Assembly (NCBI RefSeq): GCF_042658685.1
Contig: NZ_JBHSQY010000012.1
From: Macrococcoides bohemicum
GTDB taxonomy: Bacteria > Bacillota > Bacilli > Staphylococcales > Staphylococcaceae
Reading direction: 5' to 3' (one strand)
DNA length: 64,000 bases
How positions within the stretch are numbered: the first letter of the stretch is position 1; each line of letters opens with the position of its first letter. Below are positions 33,658 to 42,502 of this stretch, one piece after another. The position numbers and the translations under genes were made by a program. The notes beneath the pieces were generated by a model, which ran no database searches, was not told the DNA's origin, and saw only the letters and a list, made by a program, of their open reading frames with translations.

Positions 33658-34431
33658 ATGTTAAATTTTGCAGATAAAGTATACGTAATTATGGGGATAG
33701 CGAATAAAAGAAGTATTGCTTATGGGGTTGCTCAAGTTTTAGATGAAGTGGGTTGTAAACTCATATTTACTTATCGTAAAGAAAGAAGTAAGAATGAATT
33801 AGTGAAGTTGTTACCTAACTTTAAGCATAATCAGAATGCAGAAATGATACAATGTGATGTACAGAGCGATGATGATGTTGTTAATGCATTTAAGCAAATT
33901 GGAGATAAATTTGGACGAATTGATGGTGTATTCCATTCTATCGCATTTGCAAATATGGAAGATTTACGCGGTCGTTTTATCGATACGAGTCGTGAAGGGT
34001 TTTTGCTGGCTCAGGACATCAGTTCATATTCATTAACGATAGTAGCTAGAGAAGCTTCAAAGTTGATGCGTGAAGGTGGCTCTATCGTTACAACAACGTA
34101 TATCGGCGGAGAATTTGCTGTTCCTAATTATAACGTGATGGGTGTAGCGAAAGCATCGTTAGAAGCTAACGTTAAATATTTAGCATCTGATTTAGGACAA
34201 GATGGCATCCGAGTTAATGCAATTTCTGCGGGACCGATCAGAACATTAAGTGCGAAAGGTGTTGGGAGCTTTAATATGATACTAAAAGAAATTGAAGCAC
34301 ATTCACCATTAAGAAGAAATGTTGACACTATTGAAGTTGGTAAAACAGCATTATATTTATTAACTGACTTATCAAGTGGGGTTACTGGAGAAAATATTCA
34401 TGTAGATGGCGGATATCATATCGTCGGATAA
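33658..34431 (+). CDS. fabI: Enoyl-ACP reductase FabI
   Basis: Short-chain dehydrogenase-type enzyme that carries out the last reduction in each round of fatty acid elongation; it is the target of triclosan in staphylococci. The protein starts MLNFADKVYVIMGIANKRS, close to S. aureus FabI, with the FabI-type cofactor site. The catalytic Tyr and Lys lie in NYNVMGVAKASLE, and GPIRTLSAKG follows. Two ATGs are adjacent (33655, 33658); I prefer the second for spacing to AAAGGAG and agreement with the S. aureus N-terminus. It is monocistronic. Confidence 0.95.
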   Translation: MLNFADKVYVIMGIANKRSIAYGVAQVLDEVGCKLIFTYRKERSKNELVKLLPNFKHNQNAEMIQCDVQSDDDVVNAFKQIGDKFGRIDGVFHSIAFANMEDLRGRFIDTSREGFLLAQDISSYSLTIVAREASKLMREGGSIVTTTYIGGEFAVPNYNVMGVAKASLEANVKYLASDLGQDGIRVNAISAGPIRTLSAKGVGSFNMILKEIEAHSPLRRNVDTIEVGKTALYLLTDLSSGVTGENIHVDGGYHIVG

Positions 34432-34435
34432 AAAA

Positions 34436-34463
34436 TAAAAAAAGCCGTAATGGCTTTTTTTAT
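34436..34463. terminator. Bidirectional terminator fabI/yjcG
   Basis: aaaaaaagcc/ggcttttttt around a 5-nt loop between convergent genes. Confidence 0.8.
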
Positions 34464-34969
34464 TCTCCTAATTTAAATGTTTCTTTTACATTCCAGGTAT
34501 CATTTTCTAACTGATAACAAAGACTGATGTTATCGATAACTTCAGAATGTGTAACATCTTTCATTGATAACTGACCTTTTAAGTCTTCAAATTCCTGCGA
34601 AGAAAAACCCTGGCCAATTGTAAAATGTGGCACGAATGGATACGTGTTCGTACCATAGAATGATCCATCGTTCAATAATTCAAATAATTTAACAAGATTA
34701 TCATTCGGATTAACTTTTAAATAGATGATATTTTGAGTTGGGGCAAAATCTGATACTTTTTCCACGTTAATTTCAACGGGTTGTACTGCTTTTGCTACTT
34801 CCTTCAATTTATCAGTAACAGCGTCAATGTCGTTATCATCTACTTCAAATGCTTCTTTAATCGTAATATGTGGTGTAATTAAAGCATAATGAGAATCATA
34901 GCGCTTACGATACTGATTAATTTCATCCTGATACGCCTTTGATGGGTATAATACAATGCCTAGTTTCAT
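34460..34969 (-). CDS. yjcG: 2'-5' RNA ligase/2H phosphoesterase family protein (YjcG)
   Basis: A 169-aa protein of the 2H phosphoesterase superfamily with the two HxT motifs: PHITIKEAF near residue 43 and PHFTIGQGF near residue 130. The physiological substrate of YjcG is unknown. The start is ATG 34969 behind GGGGGAT; the longer in-frame start has no ribosome site. It may be co-transcribed from the esterase gene 43 bp upstream, as in Bacillus (yjcG-yjcH). Confidence 0.88.
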   Translation of the reverse strand: MKLGIVLYPSKAYQDEINQYRKRYDSHYALITPHITIKEAFEVDDNDIDAVTDKLKEVAKAVQPVEINVEKVSDFAPTQNIIYLKVNPNDNLVKLFELLNDGSFYGTNTYPFVPHFTIGQGFSSQEFEDLKGQLSMKDVTHSEVIDNISLCYQLENDTWNVKETFKLGE

Positions 34970-35012
34970 AATAAATCCCCCTTTTTTCTGATAATTCAAT
35001 TATATCAGAATT

Positions 35013-35756
35013 TCAAATTAAGTAATAATTTAAACATTTGTCTATTTCTGTATGCCATGTTTTCCATGTATGTCCACCATCTAATTCAGCATAATAATGT
35101 GAAATATTATTTTCTATTAATACCTGGTGTAATTGTCTTATCGGATTTAAAAAATCAGCATAATCTCCAGTAAGTAGTTTAAAATGATCTTCTTCTTTAC
35201 CTACAACCAAATAGAGATTCAATTCACTTTTTCTTTCTTGGGAAAGATTATTTATTTGATTATTTATTTTATCTGTTATCATTGGAGAGAATAGACAACA
35301 TTTTGAAGTTAGGTCAGGATATTCTATAGCAAGTGTTAAAGAGATACTAGCTGCTAAGCTATCTCCGATAACAATCGTATTATTTTTATCTCGTGAGAAA
35401 TTAAAAGTGTCTTGTATGTAATCAAGCAATTCTTCAGCTACAAATTTCTGGAATTTTTCACGATGTATACCTTCTGGATGATACTCATCTTTTCTCTCAT
35501 CGACATTATTATAATGTATGAAAAGAAATACTGCAGGGTTATCTAAGTCATCTTTTAAAGTTTCATATTTGCGATGGATTCTTCCTATCTGACTCAAATC
35601 CTGCCCATCAAAGCATATAAACAATGTATGTTGTATGAATGGAGAGTATTCTTCTGGAAAGTATATGCCTAATTTTACTGCTCTATTTAAATATTCGCTA
35701 TTCATTGTAAATGGTGTGATTAGACCATTTTTCATATTCATCAACTCATTTCGCAT
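35013..35756 (-). CDS. yjcH: Alpha/beta-hydrolase esterase (YjcH-like)
   Basis: A 247-aa protein of the enterochelin-esterase/YjcH group. The nucleophile elbow is VIGDSLAASISL (GxSxxx, about residue 133), and the acid/base region near the end is ELDGGHTWKTWH with the catalytic His. The natural substrate is unknown. The start is uncertain: ATG at 35756, and in-frame ATGs at 35741 and 35735, all with weak ribosome sites. The 71-bp region to the divergent AI-2E permease gene must hold its promoter. Confidence 0.75.
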   Translation of the reverse strand: MRNELMNMKNGLITPFTMNSEYLNRAVKLGIYFPEEYSPFIQHTLFICFDGQDLSQIGRIHRKYETLKDDLDNPAVFLFIHYNNVDERKDEYHPEGIHREKFQKFVAEELLDYIQDTFNFSRDKNNTIVIGDSLAASISLTLAIEYPDLTSKCCLFSPMITDKINNQINNLSQERKSELNLYLVVGKEEDHFKLLTGDYADFLNPIRQLHQVLIENNISHYYAELDGGHTWKTWHTEIDKCLNYYLI

Positions 35757-35827
35757 ATTTTTTTATAAATCAATAATATCATTAATTTTTGGGTATAATA
35801 GACATATATCATTACTAGGAGGACATT

Positions 35828-36925
35828 ATGACAAAAAAAGTGTGGTTTCGATTTGGGATTGGAGTATTATTAACATTTCTGATCATAAAGTATTTTTTAG
35901 AAATTAATCATATTTTTTACCCTATCATCGTTATTATCAAGTCGATTATCTTACCTTTATTATTAGGTGGATTTCTTTATTACGTGACTGTTCCATTTCA
36001 GGATAAACTGGAGAAGAGATATAATCTCAAGCGATGGCAGAGTTTAACAACAATTATGTTAACGCTCGTTATATTAACAGGTCTATTTATATCATTTGTT
36101 GGACCAATTATTATGAAACAGGGTAATAATTTTGTAGACAATTTTCCAACAATCCAAAAAGAATTTCAATCTTATGTTAATATCGCATTAGATCAACGTG
36201 AGAAACTACCAGAAAACGTTAAGGATGGTATAAATAACGGCATTGAAAAATTAAATAGCCTTTCAGGAAAAATAGTATCAAATGCTTTCTCATTTATAAC
36301 TCAATTTATTTCAACGTTATTTTTAATTATTTTAGTACCTTTCTTTTTAATCTATATGCTGAAAGATCATAATCGTTTCATTCCTTTTGTTGCTGCACCA
36401 TTTTCTGGAAGGAAAAAATTATTTGTCGTTAATTTATTTAAAGATATAGATAAAACATTAAGATCATACATACAGGGTCAGGTGACAGTAAGTCTTATAC
36501 TAGGTATTTTGTTATTAATCGGTTATTTAATCATAGGATTAGATTATGCATTGATACTTGCAATGTGGGGGATGGTCACAAATTTGATTCCATTCTTAGG
36601 TCCATATCTTGCGATAATACCTGCAATTATCATTGCCTTAATTCAAGATCCTGTTATGGTTGTGTATGTCATTATCATTATGTTTGTAGCACAACAATTA
36701 GAAGGTAATGTTATTACTCCAAATATTATGGGCAAATCTTTAAATATTCATCCACTTACGATTATCACTGTTATTTTAGCAGCAGGTAATCTGGGAGGAT
36801 TTATGGCAATACTTGTTGCGGTTCCAACATATGCCGTCATAAAAACAATTGTACGTAACATCTATATGCATCGTCAGGACATTACACATGAAGCTGTTAA
36901 ATCAGTAAATGAACAGCAAAGATAA
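35828..36925 (+). CDS. AI-2E transporter family permease
   Basis: A 365-aa integral membrane protein of the AI-2E/YdbI-YtvI-like family (UPF0118), with about eight helices. Hallmarks are GGFLYYVTVPFQ near the N-terminus, FFLIYMLKDHNRF in the middle, and the block DYALILAMWGMVTNLIPFLGPYLAIIP followed by QQLEGNVITPNIMGKSLNIHP. Relatives act as Na+(Li+)/H+ antiporters or export signals; the substrate cannot be inferred here. AGGAGGAC precedes the ATG. Monocistronic, with a terminator 15 bp after the stop. Confidence 0.82.
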   Translation: MTKKVWFRFGIGVLLTFLIIKYFLEINHIFYPIIVIIKSIILPLLLGGFLYYVTVPFQDKLEKRYNLKRWQSLTTIMLTLVILTGLFISFVGPIIMKQGNNFVDNFPTIQKEFQSYVNIALDQREKLPENVKDGINNGIEKLNSLSGKIVSNAFSFITQFISTLFLIILVPFFLIYMLKDHNRFIPFVAAPFSGRKKLFVVNLFKDIDKTLRSYIQGQVTVSLILGILLLIGYLIIGLDYALILAMWGMVTNLIPFLGPYLAIIPAIIIALIQDPVMVVYVIIIMFVAQQLEGNVITPNIMGKSLNIHPLTIITVILAAGNLGGFMAILVAVPTYAVIKTIVRNIYMHRQDITHEAVKSVNEQQR

Positions 36926-36940
36926 TGAGTATTTATCAAT

Positions 36941-36987
36941 AAGAGACTGGGACAGAACACTTCTGTTCCCACGCTCTTTATTTTTTA
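36941..36987 (+). terminator. Terminator with tgggacagaa hairpin
   Basis: Arms aagagactgggacagaa and ttctgttcccacgctctt pair with small bulges around a short loop, followed by T-rich sequence. It resembles the tgggaca-type hairpins scattered through staphylococcal genomes. Confidence 0.75.
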
Positions 36988-36994
36988 TATTTTC

Positions 36995-37023
36995 TTAATA
37001 TAAATGATTCCATAAAGTATAAT
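36995..37023 (+). promoter_or_regulatory. Promoter of galU
   Basis: TTAATA, 17-bp spacer, TATAAT, about 50 bp before the start codon. The -35 is weak. Confidence 0.45.
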
Positions 37024-37074
37024 AGAATATATAATTAATAGAAAATTTAATTTGAATAAAGGGTGGTCACGCAC

Positions 37075-37950
37075 ATGTCAAAAGTAAGAAAAGCTATTAT
37101 TCCTGCAGCTGGCATCGGCTCTAGATTTTTACCAGCTACAAAGGCAATGCCTAAGGAGATATTACCGATACTTGATAAACCAACGATTCAATATATTGTT
37201 GAGGAAGCAGTTGCAGCAGGTATTGAAGATATCATTATCGTAACAGGTAAACATAAACGCGCTATCGAAGATCATTTCGACGCACAGATGGAACTGGAAT
37301 TTAACTTAGAAGAAAAAGGAAAGTATGATTTACTGGAAAAAGTACAGCATTCAACTCATTTAGCGAATATCTTTTATGTCAGACAAAAATCGCCACAAGG
37401 ATTGGGTCATGCAATATGGACAGCGAAGCAGTTTATCGGTGATGAACCTTTTGCTGTTCTGCTCGGAGACGACATTGTTGATGGTGAAGTACCTGCGATT
37501 AAACAACTGATGGATGTTTATGCTGAAAAACAAAAATCTGTAATCGGTGCTAAAACTGTATCGTATGAAGATACGGAACGTTATGGCATGATTGAATCAA
37601 AATCTCAGGATGGCCGCTTATATGAAATCGATACATTGATTGAAAAGCCAAAATTAGGTACAACAGATTCAAGGTTAGCAATTATGGGTCGTTATGTGTT
37701 AACACCAGATATTTTTAATTATCTTGAAGAACAGAATATTGGAGCTGGTGGAGAAATACAGCTTACTGATGCGATTGCAAGAGTAAATGAAGATGATGAA
37801 GTATACGCTTATGACTTCGAAGGTGAACGTTATGATGTTGGAGATAAAATTGGGTTTGTTAAGACAACGATGGAATATGCGATGCGTTCAGAGATGAAAG
37901 ATCAACTTATTCCGTTTTTAGAAGATCTCGTTAAGAAATATAAAAATTAA
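37075..37950 (+). CDS. galU: UTP-glucose-1-phosphate uridylyltransferase
   Basis: Makes UDP-glucose from UTP and glucose-1-phosphate (GtaB in Bacillus). The 291-aa protein has the nucleotidyltransferase start AIIPAAGIGSRFLPATKAMPK, the VQHSTHLANIFYVRQKSPQGLG segment, catalytic GDDIVDG, and the substrate-binding IEKPK motif. UDP-glucose feeds UgtP, whose gene lies 1.2 kb downstream on the other strand, so the two steps of the glycolipid anchor pathway meet here. The start is ATG 37075 behind GGGTGG; a GTG at 37063 overlaps that site. Confidence 0.95.
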   Translation: MSKVRKAIIPAAGIGSRFLPATKAMPKEILPILDKPTIQYIVEEAVAAGIEDIIIVTGKHKRAIEDHFDAQMELEFNLEEKGKYDLLEKVQHSTHLANIFYVRQKSPQGLGHAIWTAKQFIGDEPFAVLLGDDIVDGEVPAIKQLMDVYAEKQKSVIGAKTVSYEDTERYGMIESKSQDGRLYEIDTLIEKPKLGTTDSRLAIMGRYVLTPDIFNYLEEQNIGAGGEIQLTDAIARVNEDDEVYAYDFEGERYDVGDKIGFVKTTMEYAMRSEMKDQLIPFLEDLVKKYKN

Positions 37951-37970
37951 TTATCAAGTTAATAAAGATT

Positions 37971-38008
37971 AAAACAGAGCTGATTCATTAGTGATCAGCT
38001 CTGTTTTT
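37971..38008. terminator. Bidirectional terminator galU/ltaA
   Basis: Perfect 14-bp stem aaaacagagctgat/atcagctctgtttt between convergent genes. Confidence 0.88.
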
Positions 38009-39187
38009 CTGATGATGCATTCTTAAAAAATAGATGCCATAAAATAAGGCTAAACTTAAAAATAAAATAGCTGAAGTAAATAAAGTAAAATTAGTGTTAC
38101 GAAATACTTCTGTAATTACGCCACCAATAACAGGTCCAAGCATTGTGCCAATGCCTTGCAGTGAATTAAATACTCCCCATGATTCCTCTTTCAATTTCGC
38201 TTCCACCTGACTCGCCATAAATGCATTCCATCCTGGCAGTAATAAGCCATAAAAGATACCGATAAGCACAACTGCTATAAGTACCAGATAATAGTTATTG
38301 ATTTGCGTCATAGTAAATATAGCAACACCGAAGATGACAAATCCAGTTAATATAACGATATGAGAATAAATTTTAGAAACTTCATCCATAAATTTTGAAA
38401 TAAATAGCATTGATATTGTACAACCTATGCCGCCAGCGATTAATAGATAAGTATATTCAAGTGTTGTTACATGAAGATTTTTTATCGCATAGCTTGGTAA
38501 TATTGGTACAAGCATACCTATAGCAAGTCCTTGTAATACAATACCGGGAAATAATACTAAGTGTCGCATCATGACATGTTTGATGTGGGCAAATTGTGTC
38601 TTTATAGACTTTTTCTCAAAATATGAGACTTCTACATGCACGAAAAAGTAAAGCAACCATGCAATCAATACAAATACTGGCATGAGAAAAGTAAATTTTG
38701 TCGGATGGATTTTAAATATTAAGTACATAGCAATCATTCCGGCCATCATGCCGACTAACCATGCAAAATAAACATATCCCATCTGTTTAGACCGTTTTGT
38801 ATCATCGATTGAACTTAACATGATGACCCAAATTGGACTTACAGCAATACCTGTGAGTATCGCTGCAATAATTAAAGCAATTGGGTTATTGAAGCATACT
38901 ACAATAGACAAACCGAAAAATGCTAATAAAAATCCTAAATTTAAAACTTTCTTCGTACCAAATCGTTTCAGCATAAATCCAATACCAAAATTAGTAAGCG
39001 CATCACTGATAAAGTGAAGTGTGATGGCAAGAGAAACGATACCAACAGTAATTTTAGAATTAGTTGTCGGCAATACAGGGAGATAGCTCAAAACATACAT
39101 TCCACGTGCAAATTCCATTAAAAACAAAATCGAAATCATTAACCAAAAATTTTTGCCAGTAAATCTATTTCGCGAAGAGTCTCGCAT
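37988..39187 (-). CDS. ltaA: Glycolipid flippase LtaA (MFS)
   Basis: Twelve-helix major facilitator protein that moves diglucosyl-diacylglycerol across the membrane to anchor lipoteichoic acid. The protein is about 399 aa, close to S. aureus LtaA. I see the MFS loop-2/3 basic motif (LKRFGTKKVLNLG) and alternating hydrophobic segments. It overlaps the end of ugtP by 23 bp, the ugtP-ltaA order of staphylococci, which is the main reason for the specific call. I chose ATG 39187; the upstream ATG at 39214 lacks a ribosome site and would overlap ugtP by 50 bp. Confidence 0.88.
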   Translation of the reverse strand: MRDSSRNRFTGKNFWLMISILFLMEFARGMYVLSYLPVLPTTNSKITVGIVSLAITLHFISDALTNFGIGFMLKRFGTKKVLNLGFLLAFFGLSIVVCFNNPIALIIAAILTGIAVSPIWVIMLSSIDDTKRSKQMGYVYFAWLVGMMAGMIAMYLIFKIHPTKFTFLMPVFVLIAWLLYFFVHVEVSYFEKKSIKTQFAHIKHVMMRHLVLFPGIVLQGLAIGMLVPILPSYAIKNLHVTTLEYTYLLIAGGIGCTISMLFISKFMDEVSKIYSHIVILTGFVIFGVAIFTMTQINNYYLVLIAVVLIGIFYGLLLPGWNAFMASQVEAKLKEESWGVFNSLQGIGTMLGPVIGGVITEVFRNTNFTLFTSAILFLSLALFYGIYFLRMHHQKNRADH

Positions 39188-40334
39188 ATAATCTCGCTTT
39201 CGATTGAATATCATTTTGGATGAGTGATGCGTTTAATATTTCGATAATAGAACTACAGATGTTTTGTGCAGAATTTGGAATGTAATCTTTTTTCATATTT
39301 TGAACTAAGCGTTCTAGCTCTCGTTCGTGATTTAACAAATCTAATGTGACATGAATTGTTTCAGCATAGGAATGGGTAATACGTGCATAACCTTTATTAC
39401 TAAAATAAACTGCATTTTCTCCTTCTTGTCCTGGTGCAGGATTAAAGAATACGAGTGGAATACTTTTACATAAACTTTCGGTAATGGTAATACCACCAGG
39501 CTTTGTTAACATGAGGTCACTTGCTGACATCCATTCAGCCATCTCTTGTGTATATCCCATTACTAAAACATTTTTCCCTTTAAATTGCTGCTGTAATTTT
39601 GAGACAAGTGATTGATTCTTACCACATACTACCACAAACTGATGATTACTCTTGTCAACTAAAGCAGAAAGCATTTCATTGAAACCTTCCATCACACCAA
39701 ATGCACCAGCTACCATCAGCAATGTTTTTTTATTTGGATCTAGTCCGTGTTGCTTTAACCATGCATCTCTATCAACAGATAGATTAAATTTTTCATGGAT
39801 TGGGATTCCGGTAACAAATACATTCGTATCCGGAACGCCGATTGCAAGTAATTCTTGTTTCAAATCTTCTGTCGCAACAAAATATTGTTCCGAGTCTGGT
39901 GTTATCCAGTTTTTATGTAGACGGTAGTCTGTAATAACTGTACAAACGGGTGTTTGAATATTGAAATCACGTTTTAAAATGGATACAACAGGTGTAGGGA
40001 ACGTTAAGAGAATTAAATCCGGCTTTTCTTTAATGATAAGATTTACAAGTTTATTCAATCCATAATATTTATAAAAGCAAGATTCAGTTCTCTCTGGTCT
40101 TGCATAGTAGAAATATTCATATGATCTACGGAAATATTTATAACTATTAATATAGTATTTCTTGGCAATACTATTAATAATAGGATGTGCTTCCTGAAAC
40201 AAATCATGTTCTATTACAGTAACGTTCGGTAAGTGCATTTTATTAAATTGATTAACAAGTGCATTTGTCACTGAAATATGACCATTGCCGAAAGAACCTG
40301 TCAAAATCAGTATTTTTTTATTTTTAATCAGCAT
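39165..40334 (-). CDS. ugtP: Diglucosyldiacylglycerol synthase UgtP (YpfP)
   Basis: Membrane-associated GT28 glycosyltransferase that adds two glucoses from UDP-glucose to diacylglycerol, forming the lipoteichoic acid anchor. The 389-aa protein has the N-terminal ILILTGSFGNGHISV, the middle VTDYRLHKNW, and the C-terminal nucleotide-binding segment MTKPGGITITESLCKSIPLV. The start is ATG 40334 behind CGGAGTG. It is followed by the overlapping ltaA and faces galU, which supplies its donor. The family and context agree. Confidence 0.94.
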   Translation of the reverse strand: MLIKNKKILILTGSFGNGHISVTNALVNQFNKMHLPNVTVIEHDLFQEAHPIINSIAKKYYINSYKYFRRSYEYFYYARPERTESCFYKYYGLNKLVNLIIKEKPDLILLTFPTPVVSILKRDFNIQTPVCTVITDYRLHKNWITPDSEQYFVATEDLKQELLAIGVPDTNVFVTGIPIHEKFNLSVDRDAWLKQHGLDPNKKTLLMVAGAFGVMEGFNEMLSALVDKSNHQFVVVCGKNQSLVSKLQQQFKGKNVLVMGYTQEMAEWMSASDLMLTKPGGITITESLCKSIPLVFFNPAPGQEGENAVYFSNKGYARITHSYAETIHVTLDLLNHERELERLVQNMKKDYIPNSAQNICSSIIEILNASLIQNDIQSKARLYARLFAK

Positions 40335-40477
40335 AATGACACTCCGATTCATTTAATTTATTGTAGTTCTATCTTATTATCACATTGATGTGGTAATATT
40401 TTTTGAAAATTACATAAAAATTACAATAATTTTGTTTATTCTTTACAAAACGTGTCTTTTAAATATGATTCTACGCA

Positions 40478-41665
40478 TTATATATTACGATAACGTTTTA
40501 ATAATGTGATATTAAGTATCATTAAAAAGATGAAGATAAAGATTAATATTATTATGTTAGGAATAATTTCAATACTTTGACCTTTTAACATGATACGTGA
40601 TAAATTATCTGCACCAAACTTAAGTGGCATTAAATAACTTATGATTTGTAAAAATTTGTGCATATTCTCTAAAGGTATAATACCACTAAACAGTAGTTGA
40701 GGTACAATGATGAGTGGAATAAATTGTATCATCTGGAATTCTGATTTTGCAAAAGTTGAGATGAATAAACCTAAGCTAAGCGCAACAAATGCAAGTATGA
40801 TATTGCTAATGATGAGTAGCGATATTGAACCTGCAACTTCCATTTTTAATATATATACTGCATATAGCACTAGCATAACAGTTTGAATAGTGCCAAACAA
40901 TGAGAAACCTAGCATATATCCTAATACAATTTCATATCTTTTGATAGGCGTTGAAAGTAATTTATTTAATGTACCGGTCGTGCGTTCTTTTAACAATGTA
41001 ATTCCTGAAATTAAGAATGTAAAGAAAAAGATGAAGAAAGCAATCATTACTGGATTGATCATATCAAAGTAATTACTATTTTTATCCCCATAAATGTAGT
41101 GTGACTTAAATAATACATCGTCATTTGCATCTGACTTTTTGTCTTTGTTATTAGTTTGTGGCAAGTCTATTCCAACACGATCTAATAAAGGACCTAAATT
41201 TTTTAATTGATCTTTTAATTTATCCATCTGCTGATTAATATCTTCAAATTTCTGTTGCATATTATCAATGACAATTTGAGACTTTGAAAATTTTGTTTTA
41301 ATTTTATACCCTTGTATCGCTGATTTTAACTTTAAATTTTTGTTAGTATCTAGATTTGTATAATAAATTTCAATGGTTTTTTTATTAGAGATAATAATGC
41401 CATCAAGATTTTTATCTTCAATCGTATATTTTAAATTTTCTGTTGAACTAATCTTGACGCTTTCTATATCATTTTCTTTTAACTGTTTATTAAGTTCTTC
41501 AGGAATATGATATATTCCAACGCGTACTTCTCCTTCATCAACTGTCTGAAATATATAATGAAGTAAAGTAAGTAACATAATAGGTGCTATAAATAAAAGC
41601 AGTAACGTGCGTTTATCACGAATAATTTGAGTGATAATGCGTTGTGCGATTGTTAATATTTTCAT
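40478..41665 (-). CDS. ABC-2 type exporter permease
   Basis: A 395-aa ABC-2 permease with one N-terminal helix, a large extracytoplasmic domain (about 45-215) that ends in a Gln/Asp-rich coiled coil (DNMQQKFEDINQQMDKLKDQ), and five C-terminal helices. This layout matches YhgE/LinH-type exporters of lipophilic compounds. Its ATG overlaps the upstream ATPase stop, so the two are translationally coupled. No terminator is evident after it, and ugtP follows 143 bp later on the same strand. The substrate is unknown; a lipid or antimicrobial is a guess. Confidence 0.8.
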   Translation of the reverse strand: MKILTIAQRIITQIIRDKRTLLLLFIAPIMLLTLLHYIFQTVDEGEVRVGIYHIPEELNKQLKENDIESVKISSTENLKYTIEDKNLDGIIISNKKTIEIYYTNLDTNKNLKLKSAIQGYKIKTKFSKSQIVIDNMQQKFEDINQQMDKLKDQLKNLGPLLDRVGIDLPQTNNKDKKSDANDDVLFKSHYIYGDKNSNYFDMINPVMIAFFIFFFTFLISGITLLKERTTGTLNKLLSTPIKRYEIVLGYMLGFSLFGTIQTVMLVLYAVYILKMEVAGSISLLIISNIILAFVALSLGLFISTFAKSEFQMIQFIPLIIVPQLLFSGIIPLENMHKFLQIISYLMPLKFGADNLSRIMLKGQSIEIIPNIIILIFIFIFLMILNITLLKRYRNI

Positions 41666-42378
41666 TACAATTCACCTACTTTGATAAATATATCTTCGAT
41701 TGTATCGACCTGATAATGTGCTTTAAGACGAAGAGGTGAACCAAAACCTATCATTTCACTGTTATATAGCAATAGTAATTTATCACATGCCTCAGCTTCT
41801 TCCATTACATGCGTAGTAATGATGATTGTTATACCGTTTCTATTTAAATCATTAAATGACTGCCATATTTTACGTTTTAGTATAGGATCAATGCCAACAG
41901 TCGGTTCATCTAAAATTAAAAGATGTGGTTGATGTAATAAACTGATGGCAAGTGATAATCTGCGTTTCATACCTCCGGAGTATTGAGCTACCCGCTTATT
42001 GAGATGAGAAGTCAATTCAGTAATTTTTGCTACATCATCAATTGCTGCTTGTAATTCTTTTTTATTCATTCGATAGAGTTTACCGAAGAATCTGAGGTTT
42101 TCAAGACCAGTTAAATCTTCATATAATGCATCAGACTGAGCCATATAACCAATGTTTTGTAATGATTTAAGATGTGGCATAAAATGATCGTCTATCGTAA
42201 CATTACCGCTATCACTATTTAATATGCCAAGCATACATTGAATAAGTGTCGTTTTGCCTGAACCAGAAGCGCCAACTATGCCTATACGTTCGCCACTATT
42301 TACGGAAAAACTGATATCATTAAGTATTTTTTGATGATTAAAGGATTTTGAAAGTTGACTCACAATTACTTTTGACAT
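41665..42378 (-). CDS. ABC transporter ATP-binding protein
   Basis: A 237-aa ATPase with Walker A GASGSGKTT (about 37-45), signature YSGGMKRRLSLAISL, Walker B LLILDEPTVGIDP and the switch His in TTHVMEEAE. This type drives ABC-2 exporters. The partner permease starts on its stop codon. AAAGGAGG precedes the ATG. It is divergent from murE, with a 124-bp gap that must hold both promoters. Confidence 0.88.
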   Translation of the reverse strand: MSKVIVSQLSKSFNHQKILNDISFSVNSGERIGIVGASGSGKTTLIQCMLGILNSDSGNVTIDDHFMPHLKSLQNIGYMAQSDALYEDLTGLENLRFFGKLYRMNKKELQAAIDDVAKITELTSHLNKRVAQYSGGMKRRLSLAISLLHQPHLLILDEPTVGIDPILKRKIWQSFNDLNRNGITIIITTHVMEEAEACDKLLLLYNSEMIGFGSPLRLKAHYQVDTIEDIFIKVGEL

Positions 42379-42502
42379 AATAACCTCCTTTAATTTTATT
42401 TTTATTATACGCTTATTTATTTTGAATGAACATGTTTAACTTGTATAGGCGAATGTTTTAAAAAAGTGTATAATTAAGAATTGAACTAAAGGAGGTCACT
42501 TA

